Positions 44,747-54,248 of a stretch of DNA of 64,000 bases are shown here, piece by piece; positions within the stretch are counted from its first letter, which is position 1, and every line of letters starts with the position of its first letter. The stretch lies in assembly GCF_000695095.2 (NCBI RefSeq), contig NZ_CP011454.1, forward strand, positions 124,001 to 188,000, given 5' to 3'. Source of the stretch: Gemmatimonas phototrophica. Lineage in GTDB: Bacteria > Gemmatimonadota > Gemmatimonadetes > Gemmatimonadales > Gemmatimonadaceae. The notes beneath the pieces were generated by a model that had not been told where the DNA came from, did not search any database, and saw only the letters and a list, made by a program, of their open reading frames with translations. A program made the position numbers and the translations under genes.

Positions 44747-46360
44747 GTGACGCTTCTTTCCTGTTCCAATATCGGGATCTCCTTCGGAGCCACCGAACTG
44801 CTCAAGAATATCACCTTCACCGTCGCCGAGGGTGAGCGGTGGGGGATCATTGGGCGGAACGGCGCCGGCAAGTCGTCGATCTTCAGCGTGATTACCGGCG
44901 ACCGTCAGCCCAACGTGGGCGCGGTGGCGCGCAAGCCGGGGCTGCGGCATGCGTTGCTCGACCAGCACCGGGCCTTCGAGGGCGCCACCACGGTGTGGCA
45001 GGCCGGCGCGGCGGCGTGGCGTGACGTGATTGCCCTGGAGCAGAGCATCGCCGATCAGGCCATGCAGCTGGGAGAGCTGGGCGACAAGGTGACCGACGAG
45101 ATGCTCGAGAAATTCGGGCACGATCAGGAACGGTTTGCCGACATGGGTGGCTACGAGTACCACGCCCGCGTGGATGCGGTCTTGCAGGGGTTGGGCTTTG
45201 ACGCCGAGGAATCCAAGACGCGGCTGGTGTCTACCCTGTCCGGTGGCGAACGCGGGCGTGTGGGACTGGCGGCGCAGCTCATTGCGCCGGCCGACCTGTT
45301 GATGCTCGACGAACCCACCAACCACCTTGATCTCGATACCATTGCCTGGTTGCAGGAGTGGCTCAAGGATGCGGGAGAGACGGTGCTGGTGGTGTCGCAC
45401 GATCGTGCCTTTCTCGATGCCATCTGCACCCACATCCTGCACATCGAGGCGAAATCGAGCGAGTGGTACAAGGGCAACTACAGCCAGTTTGTCCCGCAGC
45501 GCGCCGAACGTCGCCTCACGCGCGAGCGCGAACTGGAGAAGCAGCGCGCGTACGTGAAGAAGGAGGAGGAGTACATCAAGCGGAACATTGCCGGCGTGAA
45601 CTCCTTCCAGGCCAAGGGCAAGCGCAAGCGTCTTGAGCGCTTGCCGCGCCTGGCGCCACCGCCGGGTGATCCGGCGGCCATGTCGCTGGAGTTCAAGGTG
45701 GGTGACCGTGGTGGCGACCAGGTGGTTGCCATCAAGGATCTGCGCGTGGAAGTGCCCGGCCGTGTGCTGGTAGACGATTTTACGGCCGTGTTGCGCCGCA
45801 ATGACTTCGTGGCGCTGGTAGGCCCCAACGGCGCCGGCAAGTCATCGTTCATTTCCACGATGCTTGGCGATCTGGCGCCGGCCCAAGGCACCACGAAAGT
45901 GGGCAGCTCCATTACCCCCGCGTATTTCCGACAGGACCTTGGCGACCTGCCGCTGCAGATGGCCATGTTTGACGCGATTCAGGCGCAGCGGCCGCTCTGG
46001 AACCGCGGGCAGGTGCAGAATCACCTCGGGGCGTTCGGTTTCAGCGGTGAGGAAGTGTTCCGCGAAATCCGTACGCTGAGCGGTGGCGAGCGCGCACGCA
46101 TGGCGCTGGCGCTCATGACGCTGTCAGGGGCCAACCTGTTGGTGCTCGACGAGCCCACCAATCACCTCGACGTGGAGAACATCGAGGTGCTGGAAGATGC
46201 ACTCGATGAATACGAAGGCACCGTGCTGATCGTAAGTCACGATCGGGCCTTCCTGCGTCAGGTGGCCACGCGTGTGTGGTGGTTCAACGGCACGCGGCTC
46301 ATGGACTTCGACGGCCCGTTTACGGAGTGGGAAGCGGATATGGCGCGCCGCGGGCAATAA
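44747..46360 (+). CDS. ABC-F family ATPase
   Basis: 537 residues from a GTG. Two ABC cassettes: Walker A GRNGAGKS (36-43) with LSGGERGRVGLA signature and LLMLDEPTNHLDL Walker B; the second has GPNGAGKSSF, LSGGERARMALA and LVLDEPTNHLD. The linker region (RRLTRERELEKQRAYVKK) is charged and helical, as in ribosome-binding ABC-F proteins, which adjust the ribosomal E-site or protect against antibiotics. No membrane domain, so it is not a transporter. The exact subtype cannot be told. Confidence 0.92.
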   Translation: MTLLSCSNIGISFGATELLKNITFTVAEGERWGIIGRNGAGKSSIFSVITGDRQPNVGAVARKPGLRHALLDQHRAFEGATTVWQAGAAAWRDVIALEQSIADQAMQLGELGDKVTDEMLEKFGHDQERFADMGGYEYHARVDAVLQGLGFDAEESKTRLVSTLSGGERGRVGLAAQLIAPADLLMLDEPTNHLDLDTIAWLQEWLKDAGETVLVVSHDRAFLDAICTHILHIEAKSSEWYKGNYSQFVPQRAERRLTRERELEKQRAYVKKEEEYIKRNIAGVNSFQAKGKRKRLERLPRLAPPPGDPAAMSLEFKVGDRGGDQVVAIKDLRVEVPGRVLVDDFTAVLRRNDFVALVGPNGAGKSSFISTMLGDLAPAQGTTKVGSSITPAYFRQDLGDLPLQMAMFDAIQAQRPLWNRGQVQNHLGAFGFSGEEVFREIRTLSGGERARMALALMTLSGANLLVLDEPTNHLDVENIEVLEDALDEYEGTVLIVSHDRAFLRQVATRVWWFNGTRLMDFDGPFTEWEADMARRGQ

Positions 46361-46405
46361 CGCGCGAAGCGGGCACGAAGTCGCCCACGCCGGGGCTGCG
46401 GCGCT

Positions 46406-47179
46406 TCACCCCGTGAGCTGCCGCAGCACCTGCGTCCCGGATCGACTGGCCACGATCTTGGCGCCATCGCGCAGCTCCACGAGATAGCGCCCCGCGTCGT
46501 GCGGACGAATGGCGATGACACAATCGAGATTCACCACATGAGAGCGGTGAATGCGGATGAACCGCGCCGGGTCGAGCCGCGGCAGTAATGCACTCAATGT
46601 CATGCCCAGCAGTTGGCGTCGTCCGTCTACCACGAGGGCGACATAGTCGCCGTCGGCATCCAGTCGGCTCACATCGGCCAGGCGAATGGGCACCAGCCGC
46701 TGGCCGGTGCGCACGAACACGCGCTCCAGCGGTGCGCCACCCTGCTCCTGCACTTCACGCAGTCGATCGAGCGGCTCCACATCGGCAGGGAGTGCGACCC
46801 GGTCGCGCAGACGCGCCACGGCGGTGGCAAAGCGCGCGGTGCCAAAGGGCTTGAGCAGGTAATCCACCGCGCCCAGCTCAAACGCCTGCACGGCGTGCGT
46901 ATCGTGCGCGGTCGTGAACACGATGTGCGGGCGGTGAACCAGCGCGGTGAGCACGCCAAAACCATCGCGACCCGGCATGCGCACATCGAGAAAGAGCACA
47001 TCGGGACGCACGGCATTCACCAGCGCCACGGCCGTATCGCCATCAGCGGCTTCGCCCACCAGTGTGAGGGCGTCATGCGCCTGCACCAGCGCGCGCAGGT
47101 GATCGCGGGCCACGGGTTCATCTTCCACAATGACCGCCCGCAAGGGCGTGGGCGGTACCGTCAGTTCGGTGCTGGTCAT
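46406..47179 (-). CDS. LytTR response regulator
   Basis: 257 residues. Receiver domain: VIVEDEPVARDHLR, phospho-accepting Asp65 in LFLDVRMPGRDGF, then YLLKPF. The C-terminal LytTR DNA-binding domain reads IHRSHVVNLDCVIAI and VELRDGAKIVASRSG. It overlaps the LytS-type kinase gene by 4 bases and is the last gene of the receptor operon, so it probably controls that operon or a linked envelope function. Confidence 0.93.
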   Translation of the reverse strand: MTSTELTVPPTPLRAVIVEDEPVARDHLRALVQAHDALTLVGEAADGDTAVALVNAVRPDVLFLDVRMPGRDGFGVLTALVHRPHIVFTTAHDTHAVQAFELGAVDYLLKPFGTARFATAVARLRDRVALPADVEPLDRLREVQEQGGAPLERVFVRTGQRLVPIRLADVSRLDADGDYVALVVDGRRQLLGMTLSALLPRLDPARFIRIHRSHVVNLDCVIAIRPHDAGRYLVELRDGAKIVASRSGTQVLRQLTG

Positions 47180-48252
47180 ACGGGCAACAGCAGGCGAACG
47201 CTAAAGCCCTCGCCGGGCGCCGTGGTGACCTGCAGGGATGCACGCGCGCCGTATTTAGCGGCCAGGCGTTTGCGCAGCGCATCCAGACCAATACCGGTGC
47301 CGCCAGTGGACGAGCTGCCAGAGGCCGGCGACGACGGCATGCCAAGGCCATTATCGGCCACCGAGAGCACCATCTGCTGTTCGTGCACCTCGGCGCGTAC
47401 CACAATGGAGCCACCATTGGCGCGCGGGGCCAGCCCGTGCCGAATGGCGTTCTCCACCAACGGTTGCAGCGAAAGACTGGGGACCATGAGATCTCGTGCA
47501 TCGTCATCGATCTCCATCACCACCTGCAAGCGGTCGCCGAGTCGCGCACGCTCGATGGCGAGATAGAGCTCCACAAACCGCAGCTCTTCGTCCAGCGGGA
47601 CGGTTTCACGGGCCCCGCGCGTGGGGTCGAGGACATAGCGCAGCAGCATGGCCAGCTGCTCCAACGCCTGCTCCGCCGCTTCGGGATCGCGTCGCACCAG
47701 CGCCGTGGCCGTGTGCAGCGCATTGTACAGAAAGTGCGGGTCCACCTGCGCACGCAGCACCGCCAGTTCGGCGCGCGCCCGCTCGGCTTCGGCGACACGC
47801 AACCGGGCTTCGCGTTGACGCGTGCGTTCACCGGCCTGCATGGCCCACGTGACACTCGCAATGGTGGCATAGACGACGATGCCAAAAAACAGTTGCCAGA
47901 GAATCCACGGACGCACCTGCGCGACCGTGGTGCTCCAGTCCCCGAACGCGAGACGAATGTCGTACACGATGTACGCGGACCAGATCAGCGTGTACAAACT
48001 GGCGCCCAGCACGTGCGCCGGCCGCGGCGACCATGTGGTATTGGCATCCTGCGCGTCGAGTACGCGGCGGCCCAGGGTGCGCACCCACCAGAGCGCCGCC
48101 ACGCCCAGCCCGGAGGCGATACCTACAGTGCTGAGCGCGCCAATCACCGCCTCGTTGATGGGCATGGCGTTTGGTGCACCTATGAGAATGGCGTACACCA
48201 ACACCAGCGGTACCCACAGCACGAGATAGATCAGCGCGCCCCGCATGGTCAT
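47176..48252 (-). CDS. LytS-type sensor histidine kinase
   Basis: 358 residues from the ATG at 48252. Four membrane helices in the first 140 residues without a large periplasmic loop, then a coiled coil and the His_kinase block RAQVDPHFLYNALHTATALV (His173), typical of LytS/YehU kinases. The ATPase has PLVENAIRHGL and VADNGLGMP. It overlaps both the response-regulator gene (4 bases) and the TPR gene (4 bases). The membrane domain may sense a signal passed from the TPR or receptor protein (inference). Confidence 0.92.
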   Translation of the reverse strand: MTMRGALIYLVLWVPLVLVYAILIGAPNAMPINEAVIGALSTVGIASGLGVAALWWVRTLGRRVLDAQDANTTWSPRPAHVLGASLYTLIWSAYIVYDIRLAFGDWSTTVAQVRPWILWQLFFGIVVYATIASVTWAMQAGERTRQREARLRVAEAERARAELAVLRAQVDPHFLYNALHTATALVRRDPEAAEQALEQLAMLLRYVLDPTRGARETVPLDEELRFVELYLAIERARLGDRLQVVMEIDDDARDLMVPSLSLQPLVENAIRHGLAPRANGGSIVVRAEVHEQQMVLSVADNGLGMPSSPASGSSSTGGTGIGLDALRKRLAAKYGARASLQVTTAPGEGFSVRLLLPV

Positions 48253-49079
48253 CGCGTACGCTCCAGCGACGGCTTGAGTACGTATTTCACCCACGCGTAG
48301 TCGGGAGCGAGGTTCAGCGCCTTGTCATAGGCGGCTCGGGCGGCGTCGCGCTTGCCGGCCTTGCCTTCCATCTGCCCAAGCCACGCATAGGCCTCGGCCT
48401 GTCCCCACGCCGGGAGCGGGCGCTGTGGGGCGTCGGCCGCAAAGGCCCGCAGTGACTGTTGCAGCAGATCGCGCGCCTTGTCTTCGCCACCGCCAAAGGC
48501 ACTGGGCTTGTACCAGGCCGAGACGGCGCGCAGCAGCAACACGCGTGGATTGTTGGCGCCCAGCTCGACGGCACGGTCTTCGGCGGCGTTGGCCTTCATG
48601 CCAAAGCGCACGCCGCGCAACATGCTGTCGCCAATCATGGAACCCGTGGCCGACGCAATCAACGCATGGGTCTCCGGCAAAGGACGGATAGCGGCGGAGC
48701 GCTCAAAGAGCGACACCGCTTCTTCGTACAGCGGCAGCGCCGTGTCGAAGTCACTGAGGCGCTGCGCCTGACGATAGCGGATATACCCCTGATAGTGCAG
48801 CAGCAGCGGTTCATCTGGAAATACGGTGAGCGCCCGCTGGGCCAGCTTGTACGCCTGGGCGAGCCCGGTGGTGTCGCCCGCGAGATAGGCGCGGTCGGCC
48901 ACGGTGCGCACACTGTCGGCCAACCGAGCGGCGCCGGCGAGCGCCCCGGCGGGGGCCTCGGGTTTGGTGGCAGCCGTCTGGGCGTGCAGGGTACCCGCCG
49001 TGGCGAGCGTGAGCGCCAAGACGGCAGCCGCACGAAAAGGCACGCGGGCGTTACGGCAGCAGGAGAGTGGCACCAGCAT
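48249..49079 (-). CDS. Secreted TPR-containing protein in the receptor operon
   Basis: 276 residues from the ATG at 49079. The signal peptide ends near TLHAQ. TPR-like helices fill the mature protein (AYKLAQRALTVFPDEPLLLH, SLFERSAAIRPLPETHALIA, KRDAARAAYDKALNLAPDYA). It starts 29 bases inside the end of the TonB-receptor gene and overlaps the kinase gene, so it is translated with both. It probably sits in the periplasm between the receptor and the kinase (inference from position). Confidence 0.8.
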   Translation of the reverse strand: MLVPLSCCRNARVPFRAAAVLALTLATAGTLHAQTAATKPEAPAGALAGAARLADSVRTVADRAYLAGDTTGLAQAYKLAQRALTVFPDEPLLLHYQGYIRYRQAQRLSDFDTALPLYEEAVSLFERSAAIRPLPETHALIASATGSMIGDSMLRGVRFGMKANAAEDRAVELGANNPRVLLLRAVSAWYKPSAFGGGEDKARDLLQQSLRAFAADAPQRPLPAWGQAEAYAWLGQMEGKAGKRDAARAAYDKALNLAPDYAWVKYVLKPSLERTR

Positions 49080-51240
49080 AAATACTCCGGTTGAAGGGAG
49101 AGCGGACCGGCGTGCGTACCGTGTAGTCGGCATTCCACGTGTAGCGCATGATGTTGCGCCGGTCAAAGACGTTGGAGAGAGAGGCCCAGAACACCGCGGT
49201 GGGCCCGGTGCGCCGCGCGAGCAACCAGCTCACGCTCACATCACTGCGCCAGTAGCCTGGCAGGCGCTCGCCGTTGGGGGCGCCGTACTCCGGTAGCACG
49301 CCATTGGCGGTACTGGTGCGCCCCACGATGTTGGTGAACGGGCGACCGGTGGCGTAGCGCAACGCACTGTTGATGGAGAGGCGTCCCAACTCGCGCTCCG
49401 TGAGCCAGATGACGGAGTGCGTGATGCTGGTGGGCGCGGTGGCGAGCACCCCTGAGCGCGGGTCGGTGCGACGCGCATCCAGCACACTCCACACCAGACG
49501 GCTGCGTGAGCGTTTGCCGAACTGCCAGCGCAGTTCACTGTCCACACCAACGGCGTCGCCTTCACCACCGGTGACTACACCAAACGATGGCGTGAACTGT
49601 GCCAGCGACTGCCAGCGGCGGGCATAGGCTTCAATGCGCAGCCGAGTGCCACCCATCTGTCCGCGTTCAAGGGCGATGGTGCTCTGCACCACGCGCATTG
49701 GTTCGGCGATGGTATCGCGCACCAGAATGGGTTCGGGGATCTGATGGTACGCGCCCACCGACGCCACGATGCCCCACGGGCCACGCTGCGTGGCCAACGC
49801 CACGCGCGGGTCGAGCGTGGTACGCTGCGTGTAGTTGCTGCGATCGGCGCGCAGACCGGTAGTGAGTTGGGCCCACGGCCGCACCCGCCACGTGAGTTCA
49901 CCATGTACGCCACTGCGCGTGGTGGGCGTATTGGTCGAGAACAGCGTGCTGCCGGTGGTGACGGTGCCGCGGTAGGTGGCGGTGAACCGCTCGTGTTCCA
50001 CACCCAGCATCACGCCCAGGCGTCTGCCTGGGGCCCGACGCACGGAGGCCACGAGGTGATCGCTGGCGAGAGTGGTGCCAAGATCGATGCCAGGCAGCTG
50101 TTCGTCGCGGGAAAAGCGGCTGCGCCCGGCCGACACACTGGGGCGCCAGGCATAGGTGGTGTCACGCCACGACAGCACCGTGAGCCCTTCGGTGGAGGAG
50201 GCCGCGTAGCGGCTGGCGCCGGTGATATCGGCCGCGCCCACGCCAAACTCCTGCTGTTGCTGCACGGAGAACAGCTTCAGCCGGCTGTGTGTTGATGTGG
50301 CGTATTCAAGCGTGACCGCGGCATCACCGCCGCGCGGTGGCGGATCGTACGGTTGCGCCTGTCCAAAGGCCGCTGTAAGGGGCCCCAGGTCGGAGATGTT
50401 GGCCAATACGCGCACACCAAGCTTTGGCGTGACCGCGATGGCTGCATTGGCCGACGCCCCGCCGATACTGGCACTCAGCGAGCCGGTGCTGCGCGACGGG
50501 CGACCGGCGGTTTCCATGCGGACCACGCCACTGAGCGCGTTGCCATAGGCCGCGCCGAAGGCGCCGGCGGAGAGCGTCGCGTTGGCGAGGAGAAACGGAT
50601 TGAGCGAGGCCCCCACGTGGCCGGTGGGATTCCCGAAGCGGGCCGGCGAGAGCATGACGACATCGTCCACCAGCACGCGGGTTTCGGTGACATCACCGCC
50701 GCGCACAAAGAGGCCGGTGCCTTCGTCCACGTTGCTGACGCCGGGGGCAATCTGCAGGGCGCGCGCCACGTTGGCGGCGGCGCCTGGCGTTTGTACCACA
50801 TCGAGTGGGCTGAGGGCTTCGCTGCTGCTGGCGTTGCTCAAGCGGAACTCGCCCGGCGGCAGCACGGTGAACGACGCGAGCCGCGGCACCCCCTTGGGAA
50901 GCACCAGCACCACCTCGCTATCGACCGGGAACGTCAATTCCACCTGCACCGGCGGATCGCCAAGTGCTCGGGCCACGAGCATACCGCGTCCGATCCACGC
51001 GGTGGGGAGCCGAAAGCGCCCCGTGCTATCGGTGAGCGTGCGCTCTTCCGATTCGAACAGCTCAATCGTGGCCCCAATGACCGGTTGTCCGGTGGGGCGA
51101 CGCACCACACCCTGCACGACGCGCTGTGCCGCGCTCGGCGTGGGCGCGGGAAGCATCGGTGCCGGTGATTGCGCGCCGGTGGCGGCGGGGGCGAGCCCCG
51201 CCAGCACCAGCAGCACGAGACGATGACGCGTGAGGTTCAT
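49051..51240 (-). CDS. TonB-dependent receptor with carboxypeptidase-like N-domain
   Basis: 729 residues from the ATG at 51240. Signal MNLTRHRLVLLVLAGLAPAA; then a carboxypeptidase-regulatory-like/CarboxypepD domain (about 35-115, GVVRRPTGQPVIGATIELFE), a plug with LQIAPGVSNVDEGTGLFVRG and LVDDVVML, and a beta-barrel to the end. There is no visible TonB box or terminal aromatic F, ending LLP. The receptor imports a large substrate across the outer membrane; sugar or protein ligand is unknown. First gene of a four-gene operon with a LytSR system. Confidence 0.88.
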   Translation of the reverse strand: MNLTRHRLVLLVLAGLAPAATGAQSPAPMLPAPTPSAAQRVVQGVVRRPTGQPVIGATIELFESEERTLTDSTGRFRLPTAWIGRGMLVARALGDPPVQVELTFPVDSEVVLVLPKGVPRLASFTVLPPGEFRLSNASSSEALSPLDVVQTPGAAANVARALQIAPGVSNVDEGTGLFVRGGDVTETRVLVDDVVMLSPARFGNPTGHVGASLNPFLLANATLSAGAFGAAYGNALSGVVRMETAGRPSRSTGSLSASIGGASANAAIAVTPKLGVRVLANISDLGPLTAAFGQAQPYDPPPRGGDAAVTLEYATSTHSRLKLFSVQQQQEFGVGAADITGASRYAASSTEGLTVLSWRDTTYAWRPSVSAGRSRFSRDEQLPGIDLGTTLASDHLVASVRRAPGRRLGVMLGVEHERFTATYRGTVTTGSTLFSTNTPTTRSGVHGELTWRVRPWAQLTTGLRADRSNYTQRTTLDPRVALATQRGPWGIVASVGAYHQIPEPILVRDTIAEPMRVVQSTIALERGQMGGTRLRIEAYARRWQSLAQFTPSFGVVTGGEGDAVGVDSELRWQFGKRSRSRLVWSVLDARRTDPRSGVLATAPTSITHSVIWLTERELGRLSINSALRYATGRPFTNIVGRTSTANGVLPEYGAPNGERLPGYWRSDVSVSWLLARRTGPTAVFWASLSNVFDRRNIMRYTWNADYTVRTPVRSPFNRSIYAGATLLLP

Positions 51241-51353
51241 GCCGCAGCCTACGCCGGCGGCGGCCCCGTGATTCAAGTCAGTCGACGAATCGACAGCACG
51301 GGTCGGTGAATGGGGAGGTGGCGCCCAAACCGGGCTCGGCTTACCCCGTCAGC

Positions 51354-51923
51354 TCATTTCGTGGTCGGCGCGAGCAGCGTCTGCACCCCCTTCACAATTT
51401 CATCGGCGGTGGCTTCGTACGGGAACGTGAGCCGCACGGTGCCCTGCTGGTCGAGCACATACAACGACGTGGAGTGCGTGACGCTGTATTTGGCGGCCGA
51501 CTCGGGGGTAGGGACGATCTTGTACGACGCGCCGTACTGTGCCACTACCGAGTCGATCTGTGCCCGTGTGCCGGTGAGCCCCAGCGCATCGAGGCTGAAC
51601 AATTCCAGATCTGCCTTGAGTACCGCTGGCGTATCGCGATCAGGATCGACCGTGACGTACAGCGTTTTCACTTGCGCGGCGCCCGGCCCCAATCGGCTGG
51701 CCACCGCCGACAGCTTGGACAGCGTGGTGGGGCAGACATCGGGGCACATGGTGTAGCCGAAGAACAGCATGACCACCTTGCCTCGCTGCGAACTGAGCGA
51801 GAACGGCGCGCCGGTGTGATCGGTGAGTGAGAAGTCCCCGCCAGCAGGATCGTCGCCTTTGCTGCAGGCGCTGAGCCCGGCACTCAGCGCCAGCGCCACG
51901 GTGAGAAATGCGCGTCGCCGCAT
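51354..51923 (-). CDS. SCO1/SenC copper chaperone lipoprotein
   Basis: 189 residues. Lipobox LSAC (Cys20). Thioredoxin-like fold with the copper-binding CPDVC (Cys60, Cys64) and His150 in YSVTHSTS. It delivers Cu to the CuA site of cytochrome c oxidase or reduces its cysteines. The ATG overlaps the stop of the PCuAC gene by one base. Last gene of the copper operon; it ends 110 bp after the TonB receptor operon begins on the same strand. Confidence 0.93.
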   Translation of the reverse strand: MRRRAFLTVALALSAGLSACSKGDDPAGGDFSLTDHTGAPFSLSSQRGKVVMLFFGYTMCPDVCPTTLSKLSAVASRLGPGAAQVKTLYVTVDPDRDTPAVLKADLELFSLDALGLTGTRAQIDSVVAQYGASYKIVPTPESAAKYSVTHSTSLYVLDQQGTVRLTFPYEATADEIVKGVQTLLAPTTK

Positions 51924-52393
51924 TACATGCCGCCCATCTTGCGGACCGTCGCCACCACCGGCACGCGGGTGCCGTCATCGAGCGTGAGCTCGACTCGCAC
52001 GGTATCGCCGGGCACCAGCGGCTTCTTGAGACCGAACAGCATGAGGTGCAGTCCGCCCGGACGGAGCTCCACCTGTCCGTTGGCCGGCACCGCGATGCTC
52101 TTCACCGGCGACATCTGCATCATGCCACCGTCGCGCTTCATCTCGTGCAGTTCCAGCGTATCACCAACACTGGCCTTGCCGCTCACGATGGTGCGTGTGG
52201 TGGCCCCTGCGTTCTGGACCGTGAGGAACATGCCGGTCACCGCCCGCCCGGCCGGTGCTTCGCGTACCCACGCATCGCGGGCGGTAACAACCGTGGTTTG
52301 TGCCAGCACTGTTGATGCCCCAGTGTGCATGGTTACAAGCACCAGGGCCGGGATGATCAGGGGCAAAGAGATGCGGCGAAACAAGCCGTTCAT
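51923..52393 (-). CDS. PCuAC copper chaperone
   Basis: 156 residues with a signal peptide ending near VLAQ. The Cu(I) site is intact: His83 and Met85 (ELHEM), Met94 (MMQM) and His116/Met118 (GGLHLML). It belongs to the PCuAC family, which delivers copper to the CuA centre with SCO1. It overlaps the fusion gene upstream by 4 bases and the SCO1 gene by one base, a compact copper-delivery operon. Confidence 0.93.
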   Translation of the reverse strand: MNGLFRRISLPLIIPALVLVTMHTGASTVLAQTTVVTARDAWVREAPAGRAVTGMFLTVQNAGATTRTIVSGKASVGDTLELHEMKRDGGMMQMSPVKSIAVPANGQVELRPGGLHLMLFGLKKPLVPGDTVRVELTLDDGTRVPVVATVRKMGGM

Positions 52394-53247
52394 GGAGTAA
52401 CCTCACTGGAGAGTGGAGTGCCACGCAGCGATACGATGTACATACCGATCGCGAGTCGTTGATTGTTGGTGAGATGTGCGTACAGCGGCATCGCGCCGCC
52501 GTTGGGAATACCGGTGGCCAGTGTCTGGGCAATCGCCTCTGCCGTGGTGCCATTGCGAAACGCCTGCACCATCCGAAAGTCGCGGGGGGGTGGCACCAGC
52601 GTACGCCCAACTGGACCGGTTCCATCGCCAGCCAGACCATGACACGCCGCACAGCCGTTGCCTTTGAACAACTGTTCACCGGTGGATATCGAAGGGGCGG
52701 TTTCCGACACGGTCGCCACCACGGATGCCGGTGCAAGTGACAGCGCCGAATCGAGATCGCTGTACGACACAACACGCGCCACGGCAGAGCGCGACCACGC
52801 GTTGGACAGTCGTACGACAATGCGCACCGAATCACCACGGGTGTGAGGCGTGGCCAATCCGTCCACCGAAACGGTGTAGCCGCCGGGGGCGAATCGCACG
52901 GCGCCACCGGCGGGAACGACCACGCCCGCAAGAGGTGACATCATCGCGGTGGCTCCCCGCATCGCGCTGGCGCTCGGCATACGATGCGCGGTGACCGACT
53001 GCAGGGTGGTACCAGACGCGCCTTCGACGTCCACACGAACCACCTGCAGCTCAATGGCGCTGGTATTGCGCACCGTCATGTATACCGCCGCTGGCATCCC
53101 CCCCGTTGGTAGCGTGAGGACCGCCTGCTCAATCTCCAGGACGCGCGTTTCCGTGCCGCACGCGCTCAGCAGCAGCGTGATGCCGACGGTGGCCACCGCA
53201 CGGAACGCACCAAGATTGACGAGGCCCAACAGAGACCCGCGAGGCAT
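52390..53247 (-). CDS. PCuAC-like lipoprotein fused to cytochrome c
   Basis: 285 residues from the ATG at 53247. Lipobox LLSAC (Cys30). A PCuAC-like domain (about 35-150) is followed by a class I cytochrome c with CAACH (199-203) and the Met in GGAMPLYAHL. In the first domain the copper site is incomplete: HRM (88-90) and MM remain, but the second His-x-Met is replaced by GGYTVSV. It probably passes electrons or stabilises a partner rather than binding Cu(I) strongly. First gene of the copper operon. Confidence 0.88.
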   Translation of the reverse strand: MPRGSLLGLVNLGAFRAVATVGITLLLSACGTETRVLEIEQAVLTLPTGGMPAAVYMTVRNTSAIELQVVRVDVEGASGTTLQSVTAHRMPSASAMRGATAMMSPLAGVVVPAGGAVRFAPGGYTVSVDGLATPHTRGDSVRIVVRLSNAWSRSAVARVVSYSDLDSALSLAPASVVATVSETAPSISTGEQLFKGNGCAACHGLAGDGTGPVGRTLVPPPRDFRMVQAFRNGTTAEAIAQTLATGIPNGGAMPLYAHLTNNQRLAIGMYIVSLRGTPLSSEVTP

Positions 53248-53279
53248 ATACCCTGAAGCTACCTGCGCGGTTTTCCGCT

Positions 53280-54248
53280 TCAATCGGGCATTGGCTGACA
53301 ACGGACCAGCAATTCCTCCAGCTTGTCGAACGACCCCGTCCACCCCTGTGTCATGCCGCCACGCTCGGCGATAAAGGCGGCAATTTCCTCTGGCGTCGCA
53401 TGGCCGTGCGGGTTCCAGCGAACGGTTACCCGTGTTTGTGTCGGCCCTTCCTCAGTCAGCTGCACCAACGTGCGCATCGTCTCGGGCCAGACCGGTGCGC
53501 CAGGGTGACGCGACATCTGCTCGTGTTCGTCGGTGAAGCACTGTGTGTACTCCAAGCGATGCGGCGCCTCCACCGCGAGATACTCCACGCGGCCGTACAT
53601 CGTAAACGCGCCGTTGGTCATGGCGTAAAAGCCATCGCCGCCAGGGGCGATATTGATGCGATGGAACTCCATGGAGAATTCCGTGGGCGGCAGCCACTGC
53701 GCAAAGTGCTCCGGCTGCGTCCACATCTCCCACACGATCGCAATGGGCGCGTCAAAGCTGCGATTGATCACGAACACATCGGCGCCCGACACCGTCTTCT
53801 CGAGATGTTCGCCTAGACGATCCCACGTGCTATTGCCACCAGCCGCTTTGATGAAGCCGCGCGTTTGCTGTGCCTGCTCCGGCGTGGCGAGCGTCATGCA
53901 CAGCTCCAGCTGCGTGCGTTCACCGAGGTCGTGAAAGTCCACCGTCACGCGGAAGAGCGGTGCGCTGTCGGCGGCTGAGGCGCCGTGATCGTACACCAGT
54001 CGCTTCTGTGGCTCCACCACGTGATAGCGCGTGAAGTTGGGCCAGTCTTTGCCGTCGGGACCGTGCATGGTGTATACCCACGTGCCATCCACCCGCAGCT
54101 CCTTGCTGTGGGTGGTGATGGTAAAGCCACGCGGTCCCCACCACTGCGCCACCTGCGCCAGATCGGTCCACGCGTCCCACACCAGCGCGACGGGTGCGTC
54201 GTAGACGCGGGTGAGGCGAATGTCGCAGCTGCTATCGGCTGACGTCAT
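53280..54248 (-). CDS. Tandem AHSA1/SRPBCC protein
   Basis: 322 residues with two SRPBCC/AHSA1 domains: about 8-150 (VYDAPVALVWDAWTDLAQVA, WWGPRGFTITTHSKELRVDG) and 155-320 (RSFDAPIAIVWEMWTQPEHF, AQWLPPTEFSMEFHRINIAP). Both have the deep ligand cavity of the START-like fold. Single-domain relatives accompany ArsR regulators, as here; a double copy in one chain is a duplication. It overlaps the ArsR gene by 17 bases. Ligand unknown. Confidence 0.9.
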   Translation of the reverse strand: MTSADSSCDIRLTRVYDAPVALVWDAWTDLAQVAQWWGPRGFTITTHSKELRVDGTWVYTMHGPDGKDWPNFTRYHVVEPQKRLVYDHGASAADSAPLFRVTVDFHDLGERTQLELCMTLATPEQAQQTRGFIKAAGGNSTWDRLGEHLEKTVSGADVFVINRSFDAPIAIVWEMWTQPEHFAQWLPPTEFSMEFHRINIAPGGDGFYAMTNGAFTMYGRVEYLAVEAPHRLEYTQCFTDEHEQMSRHPGAPVWPETMRTLVQLTEEGPTQTRVTVRWNPHGHATPEEIAAFIAERGGMTQGWTGSFDKLEELLVRCQPMPD

